Shown here in pieces: positions 42,658-51,687 of a DNA stretch of 64,000 nt. Below the pieces are notes generated by a model. That model ran no database searches. It had not been told where the DNA came from and saw nothing but the letters and a program-made list of their open reading frames with translations. Origin of the DNA: JAWKRB01 sp041389885 (GTDB taxonomy: Bacteria; Myxococcota_A; Polyangia; Polyangiales; Ga0077539); assembly GCA_041389885.1 (NCBI GenBank), contig JAWKRB010000028.1:1-64000 (forward strand). Direction: 5' to 3'. Position 1 is the first letter of the stretch. Each line of letters opens with the position of its first letter. A program made the translations under genes and the position numbers.

Positions 42658-42666
42658 AATCTAGCA
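42658..42666 (-). promoter_or_regulatory. Extended -10 (TGCTAGATT) of the radical SAM operon
   Basis: Read leftwards, the element ends 6 nt before the ATG at 42651, within the 65-bp gap from menB. It suggests the radical SAM pair has its own start of transcription, separate from menB upstream. Confidence 0.55.
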
Positions 42667-42716
42667 CCCTTCGGGCGCGCCCCGCGCGCGCGCTCCCCGA
42701 GCTCGGCCGTGACCGC

Positions 42717-43610
<894 letters not shown>

Positions 43611-43704
43611 GTCGGGGCGCGTTGGTAGCACACCGCGGCCCGCGCTGTCGCCGTCGGCCCTCCCCCCTGTCGCGGCGGGCGCTTTGTGGGTACGACCCTC
43701 GCCC

Positions 43705-44280
43705 ATGCTGCGCGCCCTCGAGACCGCTGTGCTGCTCTGGATCAACGGACTGCGCGCCCCGTGGCTCGACCCCCTCGCGTCCTGGCTCTCGGAGTGGGGC
43801 GTCTATGCGCTCCCCGTGGCGCTCCTCGCGCTCGCGCTCGGGCGACGTCGCGTGGCCGAGGTCGCCGCGGCGCGCGACGCGTGGCTCGCGGTGCTGTCGG
43901 CGATGTTCCTCGCGGAGTTCATGCTCAAGCCCCTGGTGCACCGCGCGCGCCCTACGAGCGACGCCGCGATCCTCGCGCGGCTGCACGTGCTCGGCGCGAC
44001 GCCCTCGGCGCGGAGCCTGTCGTTCCCCTCGGGCACCGCGGCGATGTGCGCGGCGGCGGCGGCGGTGGTGTGGTGCGCGCGGGGCCCCCGCGCGGGCGCG
44101 GCGGCGGCGGGCTTCGCGGCGATCGTGTCGCTCAGCCGGCTCTACGCGGGGGTGCACTGGCCCAGCGACGTGGTCGCGGGCGCGGCGCTCGGTGCGGTCG
44201 TGGGGGTGGGTGCGTGGCGGCTCTCGCGCTGGGTCGAGCGCGCCGATCGCGCTGCGGCGCAGGGGCTCAGAGGCCCATGA
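43705..44280 (+). CDS. PAP2-family phosphatase, altered second motif
   Basis: 191 aa from the ATG at 43705. Motif 1 is KPLVHRARP, motif 2 reads SFPSGTAAM (canonical PSGH) and motif 3 is SRLYAGVHWPSDVVAG with the SRxxxxxHxxxD triad. About five to six membrane helices. PAP2 enzymes dephosphorylate lipid phosphates such as undecaprenyl pyrophosphate, with the PSGH histidine acting as general acid; here it is Thr, so activity is doubtful or altered. It converges with the acyl-CoA dehydrogenase gene, overlapping by 14 bp. Confidence 0.82.
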   Translation: MLRALETAVLLWINGLRAPWLDPLASWLSEWGVYALPVALLALALGRRRVAEVAAARDAWLAVLSAMFLAEFMLKPLVHRARPTSDAAILARLHVLGATPSARSLSFPSGTAAMCAAAAAVVWCARGPRAGAAAAGFAAIVSLSRLYAGVHWPSDVVAGAALGAVVGVGAWRLSRWVERADRAAAQGLRGP

Positions 44281-45439
44281 GCTTGGCGATGTAGTACTTC
44301 ATCGCCTCGGTGGTGCCGCCGCCGATGCGAAAGAGGCGCTGGTCGCGCCAGGCGCGGGCGACGCGAAAGTCTTCGATGTACCCCCAGCCACCGTGGAACT
44401 GCAGCACGGTGTCGACCACCTCGGAGGCCACGTCGCCGACGAAGACCTTGGCCATCGAGATGAGCTTCGTGGTCTCGAAGCTCACGTCGCCCTTGTCGAC
44501 GTAGCGCTCGGTGTTGTAGCCGTCCGCCGCGCGGTAGGTGAGCGCCTCGGCGGCCTCGAGCTTGATCGCGAGGTCGACGAGCTTGTGCTGCCACACCTCG
44601 CGCTTGATGATCGGCTTGCCGAAGGCGCTGCGCTCGCGCCCGTAGGCGATGCCCTCGTCGAGGGTGAGCTTCGCCCCCGCGGTGGCCGACGCGCAGGCGA
44701 TGAGCCGCTCGCTCTGAAAGTTCTGCATCAGGTAGCGAAAGCCCTGGCCCTCTTCGCCCAGGAGGTACCGCTGCGGGATGCGGCAGTCGTCGAAGAAGAG
44801 CTCGGCGGTGTCGCTGCACCAGTTGCCGACCTTCTTGAGCTTCTTCGAGACGTGAAAGCCCTTCACGTCGGTGGGAAAGGTCACGATCGAGATGCCGCCG
44901 TGCCCCGCCTCGGGGTCGGTCTTGAGCATCAGGGTGATGAAGTCGGCGCGGGTGCCGTTGGTGATGAAGGTCTTGGAGCCGTTGATGACGTAGTCGTCGC
45001 CGTCCTTCTTGGCCCAGGTGCGCATCGCGGCGACGTCCGAGCCGCAGCCGGGCTCGCTCACGCCGAGCGCGGCGATCTTCTCGCCCCGCAGCGCGGGCTT
45101 GAGAAACTCCTCGATCTGCTCGGCGGAGCCGAGGTCAGAGACCACCGGCGTCGCCATGTCGCTCTGCACCATGAGCGCCATCGGGAGCCCGCCCGCGCCG
45201 CAGCGCGGGAGCTCCTGCGCCTTCGCGATGGAGTACCAGTAGTCGCCGCCGGCGCCGCCGTGCTCCTCGGGGTAGTGCGCGCCGAAGATCCCGAGCTCGC
45301 CCGCGCGCTCGAAGACCCAGCGGGGAAAGATCTCGTCCTCCTCCCACTGCTCGATGTTCGGCTTGACCTCCTTCTCGATGAAATCCCGCACGGTCTTGCG
45401 GAACATCTCGTGGGCCTCGGAGAAATGCGTCGTCGTCAT
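44267..45439 (-). CDS. Acyl-CoA dehydrogenase
   Basis: 390 aa, typical length. N-terminal helical domain (FSEAHEMFRKTVRDFIEKEV), beta domain with VSEPGCGSDVAAMRT and INGSKTFITNGTRAD, and C-terminal helices with the FAD- and adenine-contacting ERSAFGKPI and QFHGGWGYIEDFRVARAWRDQRL. The catalytic base position is in the usual region, but I did not assign it. It oxidises an acyl-CoA; chain length is unknown. AGGGAG precedes the ATG and a palindromic operator-like site lies between it and the candidate -10. Confidence 0.93.
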   Translation of the reverse strand: MTTTHFSEAHEMFRKTVRDFIEKEVKPNIEQWEEDEIFPRWVFERAGELGIFGAHYPEEHGGAGGDYWYSIAKAQELPRCGAGGLPMALMVQSDMATPVVSDLGSAEQIEEFLKPALRGEKIAALGVSEPGCGSDVAAMRTWAKKDGDDYVINGSKTFITNGTRADFITLMLKTDPEAGHGGISIVTFPTDVKGFHVSKKLKKVGNWCSDTAELFFDDCRIPQRYLLGEEGQGFRYLMQNFQSERLIACASATAGAKLTLDEGIAYGRERSAFGKPIIKREVWQHKLVDLAIKLEAAEALTYRAADGYNTERYVDKGDVSFETTKLISMAKVFVGDVASEVVDTVLQFHGGWGYIEDFRVARAWRDQRLFRIGGGTTEAMKYYIAKLMGL

Positions 45440-45454
45440 CGCGGCTCCCTCGTC

Positions 45455-45472
45455 ACTGAATGGTCATTCAGT
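45455..45472. promoter_or_regulatory. Palindromic operator-like site before acyl-CoA dehydrogenase
   Basis: ACTGAATG-GT-CATTCAGT is a perfect 8+8 bp palindrome in the 48-bp gap before the ATG at 45439. A leftward TAGAAC (45476-45471) would be the -10, so the palindrome overlaps the predicted transcription start and lies upstream of the AGGGAG ribosome site. Its form suits a TetR-type repressor, such as those controlling fatty acid degradation; the repressor gene is not in the window. Confidence 0.6.
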
Positions 45473-45487
45473 TCTACCAACTTCGGC

Positions 45488-46237
45488 TCACTTCAGAAAG
45501 CGCTCGTAGACCCCGTCGCGCCACTGAAAGAACCTCGACAGCGTGGGGTCGTTCACCAGCTCGGGCACGCCGACGCCGGCGAGCTCCGGCGCGGCCAGGT
45601 GCGCGCTGCGGGGGTAGCGGAGGTTGTACGCGAGGCCGACGGCGGCGAGGTCGGCGAGGGTGGGCGCGTCGCCGAGGAGGTACGGGGTCTCGGCGAGGCG
45701 GTCGCAGAGCTCGCCCAGCAGCGCCCGCACCTGCGCGAACGACGCGTCGACCCGCTGCCGCGCCGCGGGCACCCACATCGCGGGCCGCGAGGCCACGGCG
45801 CTCACGCTCAGGGCCGCGCGGGTGAGCGGGCTCCCGGGGAGCATCGCGCGCAGCGACGCCGCGCGGGCCGCCGGGTCTCGCTGCAGGTGATCGAAGGCCA
45901 CCACGGGCGCGTGCGCCCCGAGCGCCCCGTCGATGCGCTCGACCAGCTCGAGGACCTCGCGACGGGCGCGGAGGTCGCTGGGCAGCAGCGCCCGCCGCCC
46001 CTCCCCCGCGGGGAAGGCGTGGTCGAGGTGCAGCGCGATGGCGGTGGAGTCGTGGATCACCGCGCCGTCGTGCTCGATCACCGGCAGCTTGCGCTGCCCC
46101 GAGAGCCGCCACACCGCGAGCTGCTCGGGCCCGAACTGGTGCTGCACGACGCGGTAGTCGAGGCCCTTGAAATCGAGGCAGACCCGCGCCTTCTCGCTGA
46201 AGTGGCTGAGCGCGAAGCGATGCAGAACGATGCTCAT
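45488..46237 (-). CDS. Glutathione S-transferase family protein
   Basis: 249 aa. N-terminal thioredoxin-like domain (LHRFALSHFSEKARVCLDFKG, YRVVQHQFGPEQL) with RKLPVIEHDGAVIHDSTAIAL (cis-Pro and Glu/Asp-Ser glutathione motif), then a long helical C-terminal domain with TPYLLGDAPTLADLAAVGLA. Catalytic residue is probably Ser in the SHFS region. Substrate unknown. TAGAAC lies 8 nt before the ATG. It is upstream of the acyl-CoA dehydrogenase, which has its own promoter. Confidence 0.88.
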   Translation of the reverse strand: MSIVLHRFALSHFSEKARVCLDFKGLDYRVVQHQFGPEQLAVWRLSGQRKLPVIEHDGAVIHDSTAIALHLDHAFPAGEGRRALLPSDLRARREVLELVERIDGALGAHAPVVAFDHLQRDPAARAASLRAMLPGSPLTRAALSVSAVASRPAMWVPAARQRVDASFAQVRALLGELCDRLAETPYLLGDAPTLADLAAVGLAYNLRYPRSAHLAAPELAGVGVPELVNDPTLSRFFQWRDGVYERFLK

Positions 46238-46307
46238 CGCCGCGAGTTCTACCGCCTCCCGCGCCCGGCTCCCACCACTTCGCGGGGCGGGCGCGGGCGG
46301 CGCGCCC

Positions 46308-47102
46308 TCAGGCGGCCCGGAGCGCGCCCGACTCGACCTCGTAGACCCGCACCGCGTCGCCGCCGTCGACCACCGCCGGCGCCGAGAACACCTGCGGCCG
46401 TCGCAGGTGCGCCATCACGCGCTGGGACGCGCGGTGGATGTGCCCGTGGATCACGTGCACGTGCTCCTCGTCGTGCAGGAGCGTGCGGGCGCGCCGGTGG
46501 CCGTGCATCCCGTCGACCCACTGCATCCAGGGCATCGCGTAGGGCATCACGGGGTGGTGCTGCACGAGGGCCACCGCGCGCCCCGCGCCGCGGTTGCGGG
46601 CCACCGCGGCGTCGACCTGCCGCGCGTGCGAGGGCGCGAGCTTGCCCGACGAGAACACCCAGTGCTGGTGCACCGAGGTGTCGACGGGGATGATCGCCAC
46701 GTCGCCCACCACCACCTCCTCGCCGAGACGGCTCGTCGGCGCGAACGCGCGCAGCGGCCCGCCCAGGGCGTCGGACCACGCGCGCGCGCTGTCGACCGCG
46801 TCGTGGTTGCCGGGGACCAGCGTGACGCGCGACGGCGCGATGCCGCTCTCGTGCAGCAGCCCCGCGAGCACCTCGAACTGCGCCGTGGTGCCGTCTTCGG
46901 TGAGGTCGCCCGTGAGCACGTAGTGGTCGGCGTCGGTCTGCTTCGCCGCCGCGAGGGCGGCGCGCGCGTGGCCGACCCTGACGTCCTCGTCGAGGGGGCG
47001 GTGCGCGGAGAGAAAGCGGAGACGAAACGAGCGCACACCCTGCCGGTCGCGGTGCGACGGCTCGACGAGGTGAAAGTCTGAGAGCTGTGCGATACGCGCC
47101 AT
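46308..47102 (-). CDS. Calcineurin-like metallophosphoesterase
   Basis: 264 aa. Metal ligands in order: SDFHLV (D-x-H), LTGDLTEDG (GD), VPGNHDA (GNH), QHHPVMPY (H) and IHGHIH (GHxH). Complete two-metal site. No signal peptide, so cytosolic; similar proteins act on cyclic nucleotides, phospholipids or DNA ends. The extended -10 TGATACACT lies 6 nt before the ATG. Confidence 0.9.
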   Translation of the reverse strand: MARIAQLSDFHLVEPSHRDRQGVRSFRLRFLSAHRPLDEDVRVGHARAALAAAKQTDADHYVLTGDLTEDGTTAQFEVLAGLLHESGIAPSRVTLVPGNHDAVDSARAWSDALGGPLRAFAPTSRLGEEVVVGDVAIIPVDTSVHQHWVFSSGKLAPSHARQVDAAVARNRGAGRAVALVQHHPVMPYAMPWMQWVDGMHGHRRARTLLHDEEHVHVIHGHIHRASQRVMAHLRRPQVFSAPAVVDGGDAVRVYEVESGALRAA

Positions 47103-47108
47103 GGAGGG

Positions 47109-47117
47109 AGTGTATCA
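47109..47117 (-). promoter_or_regulatory. Extended -10 (TGATACACT) of the phosphoesterase gene
   Basis: Read leftwards, it ends 6 nt before the ATG at 47102, within the 76-bp gap after the fhs stop. Confidence 0.55.
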
Positions 47118-47178
47118 CTCGCTTCGCAGGGGTGCTTCGCCAGGGTGGCACCCCGCGGGGGATTTTCTGGGACGGTCG

Positions 47179-48840
47179 CTATTCGCCCTGCATCAGGCCG
47201 GTGACTCGACCGTCGTCGTGCACGACGACGCGCCTCGCGGCGGGCTCCCTGGGGAGGCCCGGCATGGTCATGATGTCGCCGGTGAGGGCGACGACGTAGC
47301 CCGCGCCAGCGGCGATGCGCACCTCGCGCACGGTGATCTGAAACCCGCGGGGTCGCCCCGGCTTCGTCGCGTCGTCGCTGAGCGAGAGGTGGGTCTTGGC
47401 CATGCACACGGGCAGCTCGGCGCCGCCGAGCTTGAGGGCCGCGGCGAGGTCCTTGCGGGCGCTGGGGGTGAAGGTGACGTCGTCGGCGCCGTAGACCACG
47501 CGGGCGATCTTGCGGATCTTCTCTTCGGGGGGGTCGCCCAGCTCGTACACGAAGCGCGGCGTCGGGGGGTCGGCGTCGGTCTTGGCGAGCATGTCGAGGG
47601 TCGCGTCGGCGAGCTCGAGGGCGCCCTCTCCCCCGCGGGCGAAGCCCTCGCAGCGGGCCACGGCCACGCCCCGCGCGGCGGCGAAGGCGCGCAGCGCGTC
47701 CGCCTCTTCGGCGGTGTCGGTGGGGAAGGCGTTGACCGCCACGACCGCGGGGAGGCCGAGGTGCGCGAGGGTGTCGAGGTGCTTCTCGAGGTGGTCGAGG
47801 CCGCGCCGGAGGGCGTCGACGTCGGGGTCGCCGGCGCGGGCCACGGCGACGCCGCCGTGCATCTTCAGCGCCCGGTGCGTCGCCACCAGCACCACGCCGC
47901 GAGGCCAGAGCCCCCCGACGCGGCACTTGATGTCGAGGAACTTCTCCGCGCCGAGGTCCAGCCCGAAGCCCGCCTCGGTGATCACGTCCTCGCCGTAGGC
48001 CAGCGCGAGCCGCGTCGCGAGGATCGAGTTGCAGCCGTGGGCGATGTTCGCGAAGGGCCCGCCGTGCACCACCGCGGGGGAGCCCTCGCGGGTCTGCACG
48101 AGGTTGGGCTGCAGCGCGTCCATCAGCAGCGCGGTCATCGCCGACGACGCGCCGAGGTCCCCCGCGCGCACCGGGGCGCCGTCGGCGGTGGTGCCGACGA
48201 GGATGCGCGCGAGGCGGGCCTCGAGGTCCTTCGCCGAGGTGGCGAGGCACAGGATCGCCATGACCTCGCTCGCCGCGGTGATGTCGAACGCGGTCTCGCG
48301 CATCGGCCCGTTGCCCTTGCCGCCGCCGACGATCACCTGCCGCAGGGCGCGGTCGTTCATGTCCATCGCCCTGCGCCACCGCACGTTGCGCGCGTCGAGG
48401 CCCACCGGGTCGCGGAACGACATCGCGTTGTCGGCGATGGCCGCGAGGAGGTTGTGCGCCGACGTGATCGCGTGCAGGTCGCCCGTGAAGTGCAGGTTGA
48501 TGTCCTGCGCGGGCTCGAGGGTCGCGCGGCCGCCGCCGGTGCCGCCGCCCTTGAGCCCGAACACCGGGCCCAGGCTCGGCTCGCGCAGCGCGGCGACGGC
48601 GCGACGTCCGCGCTTGCGCAGCCCCATCGCCAGGCCCACCGACGTCGTGGTCTTGCCCTCGCCCGCGGGCGTGGGGTTGATCGCCGACACCAGCACCAGC
48701 CGCCCCTGCGGAGCGCCCTCGCGGCGGGCGAAGGCGTCGAGGCTGACCTTCGCCTTGTGTCGCCCCCAGGGGATGACATCGTCGGGGTGAAGCCCGAGGT
48801 CGTTGGCCACGTCGTGAATCGGTCGCAGGGCGTCGCTCAT
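47179..48840 (-). CDS. fhs: Formate--tetrahydrofolate ligase
   Basis: 553 aa, the family length. Signatures: NPTPAGEGKTTTSVGLAMGL (P-loop), EPSLGPVFGLKGGGTGGG, NLHFTGDLHAITSAHNLLAA, AFDITAASEVMAILCLATS, CNSILATRLALAYGEDVITEAGF, NAFPTDTAEE and AGAGYVVALTGDIMTMPGLP. It makes 10-formyl-THF from formate, ATP and THF for purine and formyl-Met-tRNA synthesis. It is monocistronic, with TACCCT 9 nt before the ATG. Confidence 0.97.
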   Translation of the reverse strand: MSDALRPIHDVANDLGLHPDDVIPWGRHKAKVSLDAFARREGAPQGRLVLVSAINPTPAGEGKTTTSVGLAMGLRKRGRRAVAALREPSLGPVFGLKGGGTGGGRATLEPAQDINLHFTGDLHAITSAHNLLAAIADNAMSFRDPVGLDARNVRWRRAMDMNDRALRQVIVGGGKGNGPMRETAFDITAASEVMAILCLATSAKDLEARLARILVGTTADGAPVRAGDLGASSAMTALLMDALQPNLVQTREGSPAVVHGGPFANIAHGCNSILATRLALAYGEDVITEAGFGLDLGAEKFLDIKCRVGGLWPRGVVLVATHRALKMHGGVAVARAGDPDVDALRRGLDHLEKHLDTLAHLGLPAVVAVNAFPTDTAEEADALRAFAAARGVAVARCEGFARGGEGALELADATLDMLAKTDADPPTPRFVYELGDPPEEKIRKIARVVYGADDVTFTPSARKDLAAALKLGGAELPVCMAKTHLSLSDDATKPGRPRGFQITVREVRIAAGAGYVVALTGDIMTMPGLPREPAARRVVVHDDGRVTGLMQGE

Positions 48841-48849
48841 GGGCGCGCG

Positions 48850-48855
48850 AGGGTA
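48850..48855 (-). promoter_or_regulatory. -10-like TACCCT next to the fhs start
   Basis: Read leftwards, TACCCT ends 9 nt before the ATG at 48840. GAGGAG further upstream is too far from the ATG to act as a ribosome binding site. Confidence 0.5.
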
Positions 48856-48893
48856 GTAGCTCCTCCCCGGCGCTGCCAGCGCGAAGCCTCGCC

Positions 48894-50663
48894 TCAGCGC
48901 CTGCGCGGGGCGCGCGCCGCGGGGACATCGACGGCGGCGTCGACCGCCGCGTCTGCCCCCGCGTCGAGCACCAGCGGCGGCGGCTCAGGGCACGTTCCCG
49001 AGAGGAGCTCCACCGACCAATTCGCGCCGTCGTAGCGCGTCGCCCTCCCCGCGGGCACCCGGCTCAGCGCCTCGAGCACCACCTCGCGCGCGGCCTCGCC
49101 GCCGGGCGACATCGCGAGCAGCTCCGACGGCGGCGTGATCACGCACGCGCGCCGCCCGGGCAGCATCCCTACGGTCTCGAGCGCGCGCAGCAGCGACGGG
49201 ATCCACGTGACCCCCGAGCCCGCCGGGGCCTCCACGCGCCCGACGCGCCGCGCGTCGGAGCGCAGGGTCAACACCAGCCTGTGCTCGGTCTCGAAGGCGC
49301 GGGACAGCAGCGCCGACGTGGCCACGTCGATGCTCGGGCCGTCGTGGATCACGTCGATCCGAGGCGGCCCGCTGGGGGGGAAGGCCAGGGACCACGCGAG
49401 CACCGGGCCGTGCGCCTCGCGCGGCCAGAGGTCGGCCAGGGCGCGGGCGACGCGGCCGCGGAGGTCGTCGAAATCGACCGGTCGCGGCGTGGGCGGCGCG
49501 ACCGGCTGCTCCAGCGCCGCGACGGTCTGGCGCAGCGAGGTGAAGTCGGGCACCGCGATGATCTCCACCGTGGGGTCGACCGACGACACCGCGGTGATGC
49601 GCGCGCGGAGGTCGCGCTCGAGGGCGAGGGCCTCTTCGGGGCGCGCGACGACCACGAGGCGCACGTCGACCACGTGTCGCTCCACGCCCACGTACGAGCG
49701 CACCGCGTTGCGGGTGACCGCCGACTCGCGGAGCATCTGCCCGATCGCCGTGCGCACCTGCACCTGCCACGCGACCTCGCTCAGCGCGCGCCGCAGCGGG
49801 AGGAACACCGCGATCACCAGCACCAGCGGCATCGCCACGCGGAGCATCGCGCCGTAGCGCACGCCGAAGACCTCGCGCAGCCGCCTCGCGGTGCGCTCCA
49901 TGCGGTGGGTCGCGCGCTCGCCGCTGAGCACCCGCTCCTCGAGCGCCTGCGTCGGCGTCGTCTCGAACTCCATCGTCAGGAACACCAGCACCGCGAAGAG
50001 CACGATGGCCGAGAGGTTCGCGGTGAAGAGCAGCGAGGCCCCGGAGGCGACGTGCGCCTGCCCCGTGCCCACGCCGTACCCGATGACGCAGAGCGGAGGC
50101 ACCAGGGCGATGCCGATGGCGGTGCCCGCCGCCGTGGAGCTCCCGTCCGACGACGAGCGCGCGGTGGTGAACGCCGCCGCGAGGGCGCACAGCACCGCGA
50201 CGAGGAGGTCGAGGAGCGTCGGCGCCGTGCGCGCGGCGATCTCGTTGGTCACCTCGTGAAAGGGCAGCGCGACGGTGATCGCCGCGGCGCACGAGATCAC
50301 CACCGCGATGCTGCCGAAGACGCGCACGAGCGAGCGGATGGTCAAGAACGCAGAGCCCACCACCAGCCCCATGCCCAGCTCGATGATCGGGCTCATGAGC
50401 GGCGAGATCAGCATCGCGCCGATGACCACCGCGGTGCTGTTCAGCACCAGGCCCAGCGTGGCGATGCCCATCGCGAGCAGGATCTGGAGCCAGTAGTGCC
50501 CCCCCTCGCTCGCGTGGCTCATCAGCATGCCGCCCACCACGGCCTCGCGGCGCGCGGCGTCGACGCCGAAGATGCGCGAGATGTAGCCGCGCCAACGCCG
50601 CGGCGACACCCTGCGCTCCACGCGCGGGGGCGAAGGCTCCCTGGGCGTCTTGCGGCCGCTCAC
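48894..50663 (-). CDS. DUF389 membrane protein with Ala/Asp-rich tail
   Basis: 589 aa from the GTG at 50663: AGGGAGG lies 6 nt upstream, and the alternative GTG two codons earlier sits directly on it. Membrane region about 35-320: GIATLGLVLNSTAVVIGAML and ISPLMSPIIELGMGLVVG mark the DUF389 core, followed by AIGIALVPPLCVIGYGVG and a large soluble C-terminal part (about 320-560). The end is Asp/Ala-rich (DAGADAAVDAAVDVPAA). DUF389 proteins are membrane proteins of unknown role. A TATACT hexamer at 50763-50768 may be its promoter. Confidence 0.85.
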   Translation of the reverse strand: MSGRKTPREPSPPRVERRVSPRRWRGYISRIFGVDAARREAVVGGMLMSHASEGGHYWLQILLAMGIATLGLVLNSTAVVIGAMLISPLMSPIIELGMGLVVGSAFLTIRSLVRVFGSIAVVISCAAAITVALPFHEVTNEIAARTAPTLLDLLVAVLCALAAAFTTARSSSDGSSTAAGTAIGIALVPPLCVIGYGVGTGQAHVASGASLLFTANLSAIVLFAVLVFLTMEFETTPTQALEERVLSGERATHRMERTARRLREVFGVRYGAMLRVAMPLVLVIAVFLPLRRALSEVAWQVQVRTAIGQMLRESAVTRNAVRSYVGVERHVVDVRLVVVARPEEALALERDLRARITAVSSVDPTVEIIAVPDFTSLRQTVAALEQPVAPPTPRPVDFDDLRGRVARALADLWPREAHGPVLAWSLAFPPSGPPRIDVIHDGPSIDVATSALLSRAFETEHRLVLTLRSDARRVGRVEAPAGSGVTWIPSLLRALETVGMLPGRRACVITPPSELLAMSPGGEAAREVVLEALSRVPAGRATRYDGANWSVELLSGTCPEPPPLVLDAGADAAVDAAVDVPAARAPRRR

Positions 50664-50762
50664 CGCCACCCTCCCTGGGCGCCCCGCGCGCCGAGGCCTT
50701 CGCGGCTCCGGGGCGGGTCGTGGCTTGGATGTGCGGTCGGGCGCGGCATTCGGAGGGGCGCG

Positions 50763-50768
50763 AGTATA
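50763..50768 (-). promoter_or_regulatory. -10 (TATACT) candidate upstream of the DUF389 gene
   Basis: Read leftwards, TATACT is a five-of-six match to TATAAT and lies about 100 nt before the GTG. It is rare in this GC-rich DNA. No -35 was seen. Confidence 0.45.
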
Positions 50769-50829
50769 GCCGCCTTCGCGCGGCGCGCCGCCCCCCACCG
50801 CCCGGCGAGACCCCGACGGGGACGCGCGG

Positions 50830-51204
50830 TCAGCGCCTGGGGCGCGCGAACCACCCCTTGATCACGTCGCCGATCCACCAGTGCGAGAGGTCGCGAAACT
50901 CCCCCGCGTCGAGCCAGGTGCCGCCGCAGGTGCCGCAGCGCTCGATCCACACGTGCTTCTGCTCCTGGTCGAGCATGCGCACCATCGGCACGGCGCAGCG
51001 GGGACACTTCACCCGCGCCTGCGCGTCGTAGCGCCGCCCCACCTTCGCGTCGCCGTCGTCGATGACCTCGGCCTCGGGGCGCCCGCGCAGGCGCTCGAGC
51101 TCCCTCGCGTCGAACCACAGCCCGTGGCACCCGCGGCAGCGGTCGACCTCGGTGTCATCCACCCGGACCGACCCGAGCTCGTCGCCACACTTCGGACAGC
51201 GCAT
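50830..51204 (-). CDS. Double zf-TFIIB protein
   Basis: 124 aa. Two zinc ribbons: CPKCGDELGSVRVDDTEVDRC with CRGCHGLWFDARELERL (residues 3-40) and CPRCAVPMVRMLDQEQKHVW with CGTCGGTWLDAGEFRDL (about 68-108). Both are of the zf-TFIIB type (CxxC...CxxCxGxWxDxxE). No DNA-binding partner or enzyme domain is fused. Function unknown; such proteins are often housekeeping small cytosolic proteins. GGAGGG precedes the start. Confidence 0.9.
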   Translation of the reverse strand: MRCPKCGDELGSVRVDDTEVDRCRGCHGLWFDARELERLRGRPEAEVIDDGDAKVGRRYDAQARVKCPRCAVPMVRMLDQEQKHVWIERCGTCGGTWLDAGEFRDLSHWWIGDVIKGWFARPRR

Positions 51205-51286
51205 CTTCGCCCTCCTCTACCGAAGCTCCCGCCTCCAAGGCAACGTGATCGAGAGAACGATCCAGCTTCGGGTGCGTACAACCGGG

Positions 51287-51678
51287 ATGATGCGTCCACG
51301 CGGCTCGAGCTGGCTACTGCCCCTGGTCCTGTTGACGACCGGCGCCTCGGCGCAGCGCAGCGCGCTGCGGGTCGTGCGCGCGGAGGGCCCGTCGGGGGCG
51401 CTGCGCGGGGGGCCCGTTCAGGCGCGGGTGGGCGACGAGGTCACGCTGGTCGCCGCGGTGCGCGGTCCGCGGGGCGGCCTGACGCGCCCCGCGGGCGCGC
51501 GCACCCGCTGGCTGCGCGTGATCCCGCGCATGGCGCACGAGGACGGCCCGCCGCCCAACCCTGGCAACCCCACGTTCTCGAACGCGGTGCTCTTCGGCCC
51601 CCGCCACGGACGCTGGATCGCGGGCTGCAGCACGCCGGGAGCCCGGCGCCCTCGCTGCGCCAGACGAAGAGGCGGTAG
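51287..51678 (+). pseudogene. Secreted protein fragment, C-terminus lost or frameshifted
   Basis: From the ATG at 51287: signal peptide MMRPRGSSWLLPLVLLTTGASA, then residues to about 112 (ALRVVRAEGPSGALRG ... NAVLFGPRHGRWIA). After about 51620 the frame stops looking coding and the sequence on the other strand belongs to the Cys-rich gene. The frame ending at 51678 is one option. Either a frameshift or a truncated gene. The family is not recognised. Confidence 0.35.
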
Positions 51679-51687
51679 TTCTCGCGC

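Noticed and set aside
39084..42716. Peptide precursor for the radical SAM pair
   Set aside because: The flanking gaps (51 and 65 bp) hold no open frame with a leader/core pattern, so no RiPP precursor can be claimed.
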